DNA of 64,000 nucleotides. Origin: Pseudeuparius sepicola. Its lineage: Eukaryota > Arthropoda > Insecta > Coleoptera > Anthribidae. This document shows, piece by piece, positions 36,262 to 47,370 of this stretch. The stretch covers positions 44,615,820-44,679,819 of the forward strand of contig OY987301.1 of assembly GCA_963920635.1 (NCBI GenBank), written 5' to 3'. Made by a program: the position numbers and the translations under genes. The number at the start of each line of letters is the position of its first letter. Within the stretch, counting starts at the first letter, position 1. The notes beneath the pieces were generated by a model. The model had not been told where the DNA came from. It ran no database searches and worked only from the letters and a program-made list of their open reading frames with translations.

Positions 36262-36362
36262 AAAGACGCTGAACGATTTGCCGCGAAAATCAAGACCAAA
36301 CTGGGAAATAACGCCATGTTACATTCGCAAATGCCCTCCGTCGGCTACTAGCCAAACTTGAA

Positions 36363-37345
36363 AAGGTTTGTTCCAACAGGGTCAATAACCGTGCTCAAGT
36401 ACGTTCAGCGCATGCGCACTACCCCACTGGCTGTTCCAACTGAATTATGTACCTACCGACACGGGACGATACACGCACTGTTCCAGCCGATTTATGGATC
36501 ATTTGTGTATCGTCCTTGTACGATAAAAACGGTGCCTGGTCTAAAGCAATAACCGCGTGTACTGACATGCGCAGTGTATGGTCGTGTGACAGAGATAAAC
36601 ATTAACATCATATTTTTGTTTTTACGTAGATAGGTTTAAATCGATGGCTGGGATCGTGTTTTTTATTTCTTGTTGGTTTTTGGCTTGTTGGGTAGGGCGG
36701 GGAATCGTTGAACAATAATTTTTTAGAGTGAAGAGTGAGGTTAGCCCACCGAACATTCGGTTAGCCACATATTAAACACGCAGGTTAGGTGCGGTCGCAA
36801 AACGTGATTTGGTCGATTTGATTCACAATCCGTTCCATCTGAAATTTTCTTTGGGATCGCACATGAACGGTGCAAAACTAGCGCATGCGTTCTTTAAGGG
36901 TTATCATCTAGTTCATGTACAGTTCTGTGACGGTACGTAAATTCGAGTTGGAACAAATGATCCCAAAGAAAATTTCAGATGGAACGGAAAAATTGTTCAA
37001 CGATTCCCCGCCCTACCCAACAAGCCAAAAACCAACAAGAAATAAAAAACACGATCCCAGCCATCGATTTAAACCTATCTACGTAAAAACAAAAATATGA
37101 TGTTAATGTTTATCTCTGTCACACGACCATACACTGCGCATGTCAGTACACGCGGTTATTGCTTTAGACCAGGCACCGTTTTTATCGTACAAGGACGATA
37201 CACAAATGATCCATAAATCGGCTGGAACAGTGCGTGTATCGTCCCGTGTCGGTAGGTACATAATTCAGTTGGAACAGCCAGTGGGGTAGTGCGCATGCGC
37301 TGAACGTACTTGAGCACGGTTATTGACCCTGTTGGAACAAACCTT
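36363..37345. mobile_element. ~980 bp foldback element (level 4 of nest)
   Basis: Begins aaggtttgttccaacagggt, ends with the complement. The arms of ~360 bp (to about 36725 and from about 36985) carry a shared frame that includes GSITVLKYVQRMRTTPLAV. The inner part has its own inverted repeat (ccgttccatctgaaattttc against its complement). It lies upstream of the transposase gene and may contain promoter sequence of it. No clear target duplication was seen, so its family is uncertain. Confidence 0.7.
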
Positions 37346-39949
37346 GTATGTACAGTTAGTTGCCTAGCTAGGAAGTTATGAAATGACGAACGGGGCAACG
37401 CGGAGCAGTCGAAAAAACGTTTCATAGACTCGACCGGGCCGATACGTCGCTTAATTCATACCGCCGAGGCTTCAGAACAATAAATCCTTTATCTATGCTT
37501 CAGAAGAGGTTAGATGGTGGACAAGAATTCATCAGAGGAGCTCCGGGGGTATTAAGGGAGACGGCTTGTGGTGTCGCGGTAATGAGCTTTCCGCGAGTAG
37601 GAACCGGTCCGGATACGAGCTAAGGTAAGGGGAATCTAATAGCGCTGCATCTGTACAGATTCAAATCGATTGTTATTTATGTATTTTTTAAATTTGTTTG
37701 AGTAAAAAGGTATTTTCACCGTTCCTAAATCAACGGCAACACCGCGGAAAATCACTTCAGCTGTCAGTACCTTCAGAAGCCAAATTGGATGACGTCATTA
37801 AAGGCGGGGATTTACAGGGAAAATAGGGGTCTTTACCCGTTTTTTTAAAGATCGTAAAAAAAATCTAAAAATATTTTTCTATGTTTTCTTAAGCCACCCT
37901 GCGCACGTGGTAAAAATTTTTGTACTAAGTCATAGTTAACCCTGTATATTCGCGCTTCTTCGTCGGCATCGGCGAGACTCGTGTGACCCCGGCGGCCGTC
38001 GGCGGCGGCCGGCACGAGTTATTATTTCATATTATCTACACGTCTACACAGGAAAAAAGACTGTTGTGATTTTAGTGAGTTCGTGTATATAGTCACTTTT
38101 CCATTACCTACTTTAAATATACAAGCAAATCCATGTGGTCCCAACAATATAATCTATACTTTTGACGTAATTGCAGATGAACCAATAAGTTTAAAATAGT
38201 TTGAATTTCCGTTAAGAAGACGTATTGTCACTTCGATACTAAAATTGGCATACTACAATGAAAGCATAACCTCGGTTTTAAAATATCTTATGTTTTATTT
38301 AAACAATTAAATTTATTTTATTTGAATAATAATAATTCTCACCCTCAGACTACTCCAAACTATATAAGAGTACCCCAGAAGCAACTGAAAAAACATTATA
38401 ATTCATTGGATGAACAAAAAACTTAATTGCAACTTTTATATTCATCAATGTAAGTAATCATAGTCCAAGCAAATTGTCATTTTTTTATAGAGGTAGAAAA
38501 AAAAAATGATTCTTAACAGGTAGATATTTTCAGGGTTGGTTGTGGGTAGCGTCCTGAGTATAACCCCAAAAAATCACCGTCGAAGTCGTGTTACGAACCC
38601 CGCAATAGGAGTGGTTTTGCAAACATTTTTTTGCAATTTTTTTTCTTCTCATGTGTACAATTTTTTTTCTTCTTATGTATACATTATTACGTTCTCTACA
38701 ACTTTCTCTCATGAAGTTTTTTTTTTAACTTCAATACTTCACGAGATATAGGTAAAAGATCACCACTATCTAAAGTGCTTTATAAGGGTAAAAAAAAATT
38801 CTTTAAAACAAGCTGATTTTTTCAGGGTTAACTGGGGGTTAACTTAGGAGTGCACACAGTGATCGCAAATTAAAGGTTTTGAATCAACCCTACACTCTAT
38901 ATCGTTCGTAGTCATAATGAACACTGCAAGTGAATGGCTATAATTGATATTAGTACCCACAATTAAGTATTACAAATCCAGCAAAAATTCAGTGACAATA
39001 GTTGTAATTTCAGTATAATGAACAGTTAAATGTATCCCTATTCAATTCAACACCATGAAACGTTATGTTGTTCTGACAAAAGAATGTGCTTAGAAAAGAA
39101 GTATTATAGAATCAATTCCAGAACACGCTATTTATTGAAATAAAATATTACATTTAAATTATTCATTAGAATTCAATATCAATTGTAATTGAATTGATTA
39201 TTGTTAGTTACAAAAAAGCTTCTGCTTGAGTTTGAGGAATAATATCTCATATTGAATTAAACAGGGTTTTTTTACAAAGTGACAGAGTTTTCTCAGTGTA
39301 GTACCCACGGCCGGCCTGCCCCTCAATCGTAGCACTATGAAGGGGCAGGCTGGAGTGGGGAGTCGTGGGGACCAGAGGAAGGAAAAGGATAGGCATATCT
39401 AATCGAGCGACGTTTGTCCTGAATTGAGTCGGGCATTTCGGGCGGATTTCATAAGTATCGTAGCCTCTTAAACAATAGTTACATCAAAGTAAAGTAAAGA
39501 GTCCAAAAATATGAGAAATAGGAAAAACTCAAATTTTCCGCGAAAGGGAGAGAGATATGAAAAAAATGAAAGAAACATTTTTTGTTCCATGTTGTATTGT
39601 TTATTCAACAAGATAATAAATTTTTGTATTGTACAGGACCGTACTATTTTTTTTGTTTAATTAATGGTACTGATTACCCATACCGCCGCCACTGGTTACT
39701 TTGGAGACCTGATATTAATATGTGCCATGTCACCCTATGAGGGTATTATTGTGTACCAAGTTTGGTTTAAATATTCTTATTGGTTTGGAAGGTGTAAACA
39801 AAAATCGATATTTTTTTGAAAGCTTAATCACCCTGTATCTTCGTAACGAAGCGTTTATGGACCCATGTTGATATGAACTTTTCGTCTTATTTTAACGAGT
39901 GAATTACGCCCCTGAAAGGGTGCCGCATAGTTTTGAATCACCCTGTATA

Positions 39950-40370
39950 CAAAGCACCTCACCACAATATAATTTAGTACAACATATTCAACTATAAGTT
40001 ACGTTATTTCATGACACTATCAGAGCAAAGCAGTGCAAACCTTGGAACCAGAATTCCTGTATGTATGTGACAGCATTTACTACTTGGACAATTCGTATTG
40101 ATTAACTAGTGCCGGGGACAGCGTGAGCCGGTTCCAATATATTCCGGGAAAAATAACACAAAATTGTCGAAATAGCAGAAAAAAAAAAGAATTGCAATAC
40201 TGTGGTGCTGTACCTCATTCACTTAAAGAATGTTAATTTACGTTACCCGCATATACATTTCTATCGAGATACATATACACATATATACAATAAAGCACCT
40301 CATTACAACATAATTCAGTGTGACATAATCAACCATAAGCTACATTGCAACACTATGGTGCGATACTATA
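39950..40370 (+). repeat. Direct repeat, ~80 bp units 337 bp apart
   Basis: 39950-40030 and 40287-40370 share aagcacctca, acaaca/taatt.agt and ataagttac or ataagctac with scattered changes. The first copy begins right after the outer CAGGGTG element. It could be the 3' untranslated part of the retrotransposon remnant at 40871-41420. Confidence 0.45.
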
Positions 40371-40870
40371 GACTCACAAAATCTAAAAGCTAACATTTAG
40401 GGTAATAAAGACATCTTTGTCTTACAAAATGTAGAATTTACACATTTACAAATATAAAAGTTAAAATCAGATTCCACCAGCAAAACATCAAAAGAACTGG
40501 ATGCAAGTGTTGTGATTCACAACATAGACATCAATAAATTATAATTTTTTATTAAAAATTCCTTGGAGTTTTTTGAAAACATTTTTTGATTCTTGATTCT
40601 TTGAATCGCATCTGGGAGGAGATTACATATTTTTGGCCCTATCCAGGTTACAAATCTTTGACCTGATGTAGTATGGTGAAATGGTACAATTAAGTTTCCT
40701 CTGCATCTCGTGTTGTGTTTATGATCTAGAGTTAACCTGAGTTAAGGGGTTCTTAAAGTAAAACACTAGCGCAAAGTGAAAATAAAGTTTGGTTTTCTTA
40801 TATAATCTTTCAGTGGAGAAAAGTTTGTCCTTTTTAAATATAATTTTTAGTATGTAGTTTTGCATGACAT

Positions 40871-41420
40871 TTAGCAGACAAGAATGCCATATCTGATTAT
40901 TGATTCAACCAATGCTTGGTATATCATGGTGGGATGTTTATCATTTAAGAATTTTCTCAGTTCATAGAACTTGTGGATGAAGCATCTTAGCCGTTTATTA
41001 ATAGTTATGGCTTCACTATGCCACATAAGATTTTTATCTATTTGTATACCCAAGTACGTTGTTTTTTCTACTTCTTTAATATCAAATGTAGTATTGTTAC
41101 TGTTATTTACATTGAGTTTATTAAAATTTTGCCTATTTGAATCATTTAATGAAAATGCTATGAAGGTTGTCTTTTCAATGTTCAAAGACAGTTTGTTGTG
41201 ATCCAACCATAGTTTGATTTCCGCCATTCCACGTTCTGCATTCTCTTTAGCCGATTTCCATGTGTCACCACTAAAGAGGCAAACTGTATCGTCCGCATAA
41301 GAGATTACCTCCCCGCTAACATTACTAATGTTTAACGATGAATTTATGTATTAAAGCCTACAAATAAATGTAATGGACAAGGAGAAAGATTTTCACGGAT
41401 GATTAGAATCTACCAGAAGA
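40871..41420 (-). pseudogene. Non-LTR retrotransposon reverse transcriptase fragment
   Basis: On the minus strand YINSSLNISNVSGEVISYAD is followed by DTVCLFSGDTW. The YADD catalytic motif is at 41287-41298. The open frame then runs LWLDHNKLSLNIEKTTFI, VEKTTYLGIQIDKNLMW and ALVESIIRYGILVC. This is the palm-to-thumb region of a Jockey/CR1-like element. Upstream sequence (41340-41420) still hints at the PQGSxLGPLLF block but is stop-ridden. Only the C-terminal half remains. The 3' untranslated part presumably runs toward ~40000. Confidence 0.85.
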
Positions 41421-41996
41421 TAGGACTAGAATAGGACTAACATAATTATTAATAAAACAGATTTCAAGCCCGTAACAAACTTAAAGCTGAATATACCTAA
41501 AAATGTTTTTAAACATTCTCTAAAATCTGTAAAGAAACAAAAAATAGCACATTTTCAAGAAACGTCTGCTTCGACATGCTATAAATTCACAAGATTGATA
41601 TTTTTAATGGTCCCGAAAAACTCTATTTTGTGACTAATCGGCAGGTTTCTACTGTCAAAATCAGGGCCTGCTTTGATAACTTTTTTAGTCGAAATTTTTG
41701 AGATTTTATATTAGCGATTTTTTTTTATCTTATAACTGAGTACACCATTGGATTCTGCATCCCCGAAAACCGTTTTGTACCAAATTTCATCAAAAAATAT
41801 TGGGAAACAAAAATTTTATTAATAATTTTGTAAATTAATATTTTCCCGTAAGTGGGGTCTGCGGATCGAGTTATCCTTGAATTAAAACGCCAAAAACAAA
41901 ATATAACAAAGTATTTTATAAGAATACTTTACACTTTACACAACAATAAATTTTAGAATTTCAATTTAAAATTAATTTCATTTTATTTTTAGGCAA

Positions 41997-43021
41997 TCAA
42001 TCCGAGATTAAATTTTTGTCGCATCTCTTCTTCATGTGCTTCACAGTTCTTTTAATCTGTCCAGGCCTGATTTTCGCACACGCTTGAATAATATTTTGAC
42101 GTAAATCTTGTACCGACTGTGGCCTTGACTGATAGACTTTTTCCTTTAGAATGCCCCAAAGAAAAAAGTCTAAAGGTGTAAGGTCGGGCGATCTGGGTGG
42201 CCATAAAACTAAGGGGCGGTTTGGACCTATCCAATGATTCGGATAATTTTGATTCAACCACTCTCTTACTCTTGCTGCATTGTGGACAGGAGAGCCATCT
42301 AATTGCACTTTTAAATTTACGCGCATATGAATTGGTAAATTATGAACTGCTTCCCGAAAATCCAAAAATAAATTTCCATTTAAGTTTCTGTCGAAAAAAA
42401 TGGCCCAATAATTCTGTCGTGGAGTATTCCGCACCACACATTAGTTTTTTGCGAATATTGTCTTTTACAATTTATTACCCAATTGGGCTTTATGGAACCC
42501 CAATGCCTTGAATTTTGCGAAGATATTATTTTATTTGTTGTGAACGTAGCTTCATCACTAAATAAAATTTGACTTAAATAGTTTCCATTGTTTAAGTATT
42601 CGCCTTGCAGCCATAAACAAAATTCCATTCTTCTTTCCTCGTCTCCTGGTTCCAGCGTATGTAAAAACTTTGGCTTAAAGGGTTTAATTTTGTTTTTTAC
42701 AAGGCATCTCCTAATATTTTCTTTCGGAATATTTAAAATTAAACTCGCATTTCTTAATGAAGTTTGGGGGTTATTAATAAAATAATTCAGTATTACGTCA
42801 TTGTTTCTCAACGGACGATGTAGATTTTGGCTTTTTAAAATGTTTTTGGATACAGCTCCAGTTTGATTAAATATTTGATTAACTTTATTTACCGTACCAC
42901 TCACTGGGTGCCTGTCTGGATGTCTGTTATTAAACTCCCGCGCTGCATCCCTTGCAGAACGGACATTATCCCCAACAAGTCTAACCATTTCAATTTTTTC
43001 GTTTAAAGTAAGTCTTTCCAT
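41997..43021 (-). pseudogene. DD41D transposase with a single -1 frameshift
   Basis: The first frame starts MERLTLNEKIEMVRLVGDN. It carries the DNA-binding region (SARDAAREFNNRHPDRHPV) and ILFSDEATF (first Asp), and ends GPFFSTET at a stop. The second frame continues DRNLNGNLFLDF, VQLDGSPVHN (second Asp) and WPPRSPDLTPLDFF (third Asp), ending NLISD. The second and third Asp are 42 residues apart, one more than the two relatives here. The join lies in a run of seven A on the plus strand (42394-42400). One additional T on the coding strand, or a -1 ribosomal slip, gives GPFFFDRN. Otherwise the gene is full length (about 340 codons) with no other stop. Confidence 0.85.
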
Positions 43022-46000
43022 AATTTTGAATAGGTAATGGACAAGTATACTTAGGAATGAAAAATAATTTTTTGCCTTGGAATTTGTAAAACATGTCTAG
43101 ATAATCACGAAACCCAACCAACAGATTTTTTTTCCCATTAGTTTGCTCAAAAATTGAAAAAAACGGTCGCAAAAGTAGGGAATGTGACGTCACGATCCAT
43201 AATTTCAATAAGTACCTGCTATTTTCTTAGTACTTATTTCGTCTTTTTTTATAGAACCAAGCATTCCCAGGCAAATTATTAGATTCAGTTTGTATGCGCC
43301 TGATGAGAAATAATCAAATTTCGTAGCATTTCAATGAAATATTTGGATTTTACTGATCCCATTCTGAACATATTAGATGCCCCCTATAAGATATGAGAGA
43401 TGACATATTACTCAATGCTTTAAAGAAAATCGTCGGCAACGCCGCACTTTGCATATAACCTCACTTTCGCCGGCGGAACGCGGAAACCAAGGTTAATAAC
43501 CTTAGTGAAAACTACATAAATTCTATTCTCAGTTTTAAAAGAATCTTGCTGTGAATACTTTATTTTTTCGGTTTATAATGAAGACAAGATTTGTTAAAGC
43601 TTGTCCTGATAACTTGCCTTGCATAGATTTTGATGTGGTGTGTCAATTTTATCAATAAAAACGGGGAGCAAAACATGGAGAAATGAAGAGGTATGTTTGT
43701 TATTTGATTTGTATATTGTTTTAATATTGCTTAATGATGATGATATAGCTTAAATTCTGGTTTTAGGTAGACTAGAGAATAAATATTATGGTAACAATGT
43801 TATTGGAGACACGCAGAGGAAAGAACATAGCAATGAATGCATAATGCCCGGTTAAGGCAAAAATTACCCCCGAGCACAAAATTAATAAGAAAAATGTTAA
43901 TGACACTGTGGTTAAAAATGAAGAAATTCAACTGAATAGTTGTGGAAGTAGGTATATTATGTTGTAATTACCCAACATAAGCAGATTAGTCCTAAATTAT
44001 GCACATACCACGATGTACGAGGATCATACATCGTGGCACATACGTAGATACAGCTTTTTGTGCTTCTAGTTTAGTTGCTAGTACAGTAAAGAAATACTTA
44101 TTGTGTATATACCTATAGTTAAGATATGGGGGAGGGGGCATGGGGGTGTCGCACACCCCAATGTTGAAATCGATTATCAAAACAAGAAATCATGCGTTTG
44201 TAAAAACGATCGTTGATATCTACATGTGAGAACCATGATTAAGAACTAATTTAAATAATCTAGTGCAAGTTCGACAGCAGAGTTTCATTCGATATCAAGT
44301 GCTTGACCGTCAATGACTAGTTTTTGCGGGTATTTGTATGATCTAATGAAGTATTTAGGTAATTAAGTCCGTAGTAGTACACTTTGTCGCATCCATTTTG
44401 ATGCGGAAAGTTGTACTTTTCTGCACTAGTGACATTAACTTTGTCAACTAATAATAGTACGCTTGTAAAATTTTTGCAGGTAGGTACATATTAATGGAAA
44501 ACTTATTTTAGATGAATGTAAGCAAGGTATTGCTTTTCTTTGCTGACTTCCTGGAAATAGCGAAGAATCAGGACAACATCAGTAGATTGTTATATTGGAA
44601 GAAGTCAACACAAGTGCAAAAAAATATATGAAAGTCTACCTTACAGGATAGTTGACAAAGACATACCGACATACCTCAATAATTATTATACGTTGGAGTA
44701 GTATGAAGGAAGATTTTTGGCAAAAATCAAAACGTGTTACAAGGAGGGATTGTCTGACATGTTAAAAAACGAAAAATGCCCTGTATCTCTGAAACGAATC
44801 GAGATTTTGAGATTCAACTGCTTTCCATTGCCCTCAAAAATCGAGCACAGTACACCTACCTACTCTTTGTCCATCTCAGAATAGAAGAAACCCCAAAAAA
44901 AAAATCCAGTTTGTTACACTCTGTGCATGCGACATGAAAACTGTATTATTTGATTTTGGAATATTTTCACTAAATTTAATAGATAACTTATTTGAGGTTT
45001 TGCCATAGAATGCAAAATAATGTTTTTTTTTTCTTGCAAATTAAAGAAATCTTAATTTTTTGCTGGCTGCTGCATTATATTTTTTTATTTTTAACTTCTA
45101 TTAACCACAATCACAAAATATGCTTATGAAAATTTATTTTCCAGAATGAATATAGGTATAATATGTATAGTGAAAAAATTCTAAAGAATTATGTCATTTT
45201 TTATGAGGATGCTTCGGCAATAACAATATAATTTACCTAAATGGGTCTAAAATAGTTCAAGCTATGACAATAAAGTTTTTCGACTGAAAACTTGGCTTTA
45301 TTGCGTTTTACATGTTATATTTCTAACATCGCCAAGAACTGGCACCTTCTCCAATATTCTAGCGTTACATTTTTGAACCGATGCAGGTCTAACTACTTCT
45401 TGTAAGTAAGGGCTCATGAAATTAAAGTAATAAATTTTTTATATTCGGACCAGGTAAGTGCTTGACGTCTATAGGATTAACTTTTCTCAGTTTAGTTTAT
45501 AACCAATCAATGCTGTTGATTAACACTAGCACAGAATAAACAGGTGAAGCTATTTATTCTGCGACACTAGGTATTGAGGCTAAAATATCATCAGTTTCTT
45601 CAAACAACTAGCAGTCGGTGGAATATACTTGATAACAAGTAAAAAATCGTTTGGCAGAGCCACTAATCTAAAATCGTCAGCTAAAATGTTACACCTGGTT
45701 GGTTCTTTATTGTCTTTAATATATCAGCAAGTCTAGATATTTAATTTATGCAAGTTCAGTTAGGTACTTACGAATTGTGTCGTTTTATAGATAAAATCGA
45801 CTTGTTTCCAATAAAAAAAAGTTTTGTAAACCAACCAGCATAACGTCCGAATCATCAATACCTAGTGTTCCCGGCATTTTCCTCAGCAAAATAGAATGGT
45901 TCATTTCCGTCATGGATTATTAGAATGAATGGTGAAAATAGTTCAAATCATAAAAAATAAAAGCTTGTAAAACACGTGGGGCCGCGAGATCCGAGATCCG

Positions 46001-46590
46001 ACATTCCGATTTGTGCTTGGCTTGGCATTGAGGGGCGGCGTTGCCAAACCTGGTGCCATGGCGGTAAATTTAGGGAAAAATAAAATCCAACAGGTAGTTA
46101 CGTATATTGAACTTTAAAAATTAATTGCGGCAAAACGGGGGCGAAAAAAAAATTAAAAAAAATACAGCAAGTATATCTCACCCAATACTATCCCATGAGC
46201 AAATAAAAAAAAAGTGGTGTATTAGTCCATTGTTACAAAAATGTAAAAGTAAACTCACTGATATTTACCTTATTGTTTATTGACAGTTGACACCGTAATT
46301 AATTTTTTTTCCAAAGCTTACTTAATATCTAAGAAAATTATTGTGATGCGAATTTTGAAATACTCTACGATAGAATTATTGGATCGGTACAAGATATTCG
46401 TCAAACTGTTATCACCAACGTATGCTAACATCAGCCCCAAGTAGATTAAAATTGTAAAATTGCACACCAGCACACAAAGAAAATGAAGTGTGTTAGTTGC
46501 AAAAAAAATTATTCTACTTACATTTTTTATTGTTGTGTTTGTTTATTTTGTTGTTTTTCTTATAAAATACTTTGTTATGTTTTGTTTTTG
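43022..46590. other. Non-coding interior of the DD41D element, unassigned
   Basis: No gene is recognised. Fragments such as ccctgtatctctgaaacgaa (~44779) resemble subterminal sequence of CAGGG-ended elements. A perfect hairpin (ccacgatgta and tacatcgtgg, 44011-44036) is present. A GC-richer patch lies at ~45980-46070. Confidence 0.35.
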
Positions 46591-47169
46591 GCGTTTTATT
46601 TCAAGGATAACTCGATCCGCAGACCCCACTTACGGGAAAATATTATTTTACAAAATTATTAATAAAATTTTTGTTTCCCAATATTTTTTGATGAAATTTG
46701 GTACAAAACGGTTTTCGGGGATGCAGAATCCAATGGTGTACTCGGTTATAAGATAAAAAAATCGCTAATATAAAATCTCAAAATTTCGACTAAAAAAGTT
46801 ATCAAAGCAGGCCTTGATTTTGACAGTAGAAACCTGCCCATTAGTCACAAAATAGAGTTTTTCGGGACCTACAATTTAAAAAAAAGTTCATCAAAATCGG
46901 AGCAAAAATAACAATTTTACAGAGGTGTATCTACGGGCCACACTGTATAATATAACTCATTTATTTTTGAGCTAAAACAATATAATTTTATATTCATGCT
47001 CCAGTAGTTAAAAAATTTCTGTCCATAGGGAGTTATAAAAAAATTCCCATACCTTTTATTTTAAATCTTTAAAAAGTCTTGCGCGGCTTTTTTTAAATCG
47101 GTGCGTCAGAGTTTAGCTCTCCTGTACGGCATGGACCAAGTGCAGAGATTTTTTTAACCTTCTCACCAA

Positions 47170-47215
47170 CCACCTGTGAACAGTAATTTTGTTGAGCCAA
47201 AAACGTTTTGGTGGC
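47170..47215 (+). repeat. Repeat shared with 23951-23996
   Basis: cacctgtgaacagtaatttt followed by gttgagccaaaaacgtt matches 23951-23996 with a few changes; flanking sequence differs. Confidence 0.6.
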
Positions 47216-47370
47216 ACTTCACGCGCCTTGAGACAGGGACATATTCGGGGCAAAATGTTTATTTTTAAAATTATGAATTTTTTTGTTGAATTTATTCAAG
47301 TAATTAGTTTTAGCTGATATTACTAGAAGCACTGTATGGATTTAATGAATATACAGTTTGATTTTAGATA

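Larger units (their letters stand above)
34367..37944 (-). mobile_element. DD41D mariner element, probably autonomous (level 3 of nest)
   Basis: Begins cagggttaactatcacttag, ends with the complement of the same with one mismatch (ctaagtcatagttaaccctg). The inverted repeat is about 34-36 bp. The TA at 34365-34366 is duplicated at 37945-37946. Copy B at ~54848-54862 shows the empty site: aaatatatattcgcg, exactly one TA shorter. The element carries a spliced transposase on the minus strand and, upstream of it, a foldback element (36363-37345). Short TIRs, an intact gene and a clean empty site indicate a recent insertion. Confidence 0.93.
32318..39467 (+). mobile_element. TTAA-flanked element, copy A (level 2 of nest)
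   Basis: Flanked by TTAA at 32314-32317 and 39468-39471. The ends are ggcgctacgatac and gtatcgtagcctc, 13 bp inverted repeats with two differences. Removing the mariner at 34367-37944 and one TA leaves ~3570 bp, collinear with copy B (53329-56918) in the opposite direction. TTAA targets are typical of piggyBac-type elements, but the end sequence is not a standard piggyBac end and no transposase was recognised. Two short frames are preserved between the copies: one of 85 residues starting MKTTNPLPGNK (32641-32898; 2 differences) and one of 82 residues (34130-34375). Confidence 0.85.
32077..39945. mobile_element. Outer CAGGGTGATTC element, TA-flanked (level 1 of nest)
   Basis: The ends are cagggtgattcaaaactatg and the complement catagttttgaatcaccctg, with TA on each side (32075-32076, 39946-39947). 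The inverted ends run for about 140 bp and include a second inner tacagggtgattaagctttc. Internal sequence next to the right end (tttggtttaaatat, ctggttactttggagacc) resembles the long ends of the DD41D element at 6286-8923, so they belong to related families. Its own body is only ~720 bp; the rest is later insertion (TTAA element, then mariner, then foldback). No transposase of its own is seen. Confidence 0.85.
41608..46945 (-). mobile_element. DD41D element with truncated left end
   Basis: Long inverted ends match from 41608 (gtcccgaaaaactctatttt) to about 41895, and from about 46594 to 46852. On the right the repeat goes ~90 bp further to cgggccacactg, followed by TATA; on the left those terminal ~90 bp are missing. 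The transposase gene occupies 43021-41997. The 3.5 kb between the gene and the right end is non-coding and probably holds other inserted pieces, including a ccacgatgta...tacatcgtgg hairpin at 44011-44036. With one end lost the element cannot move by itself. Confidence 0.78.

Noticed and set aside
36358..37425. Matching open frames of 64 and 89 codons on opposite strands
   Set aside because: They are the two arms of one foldback element read from each side.
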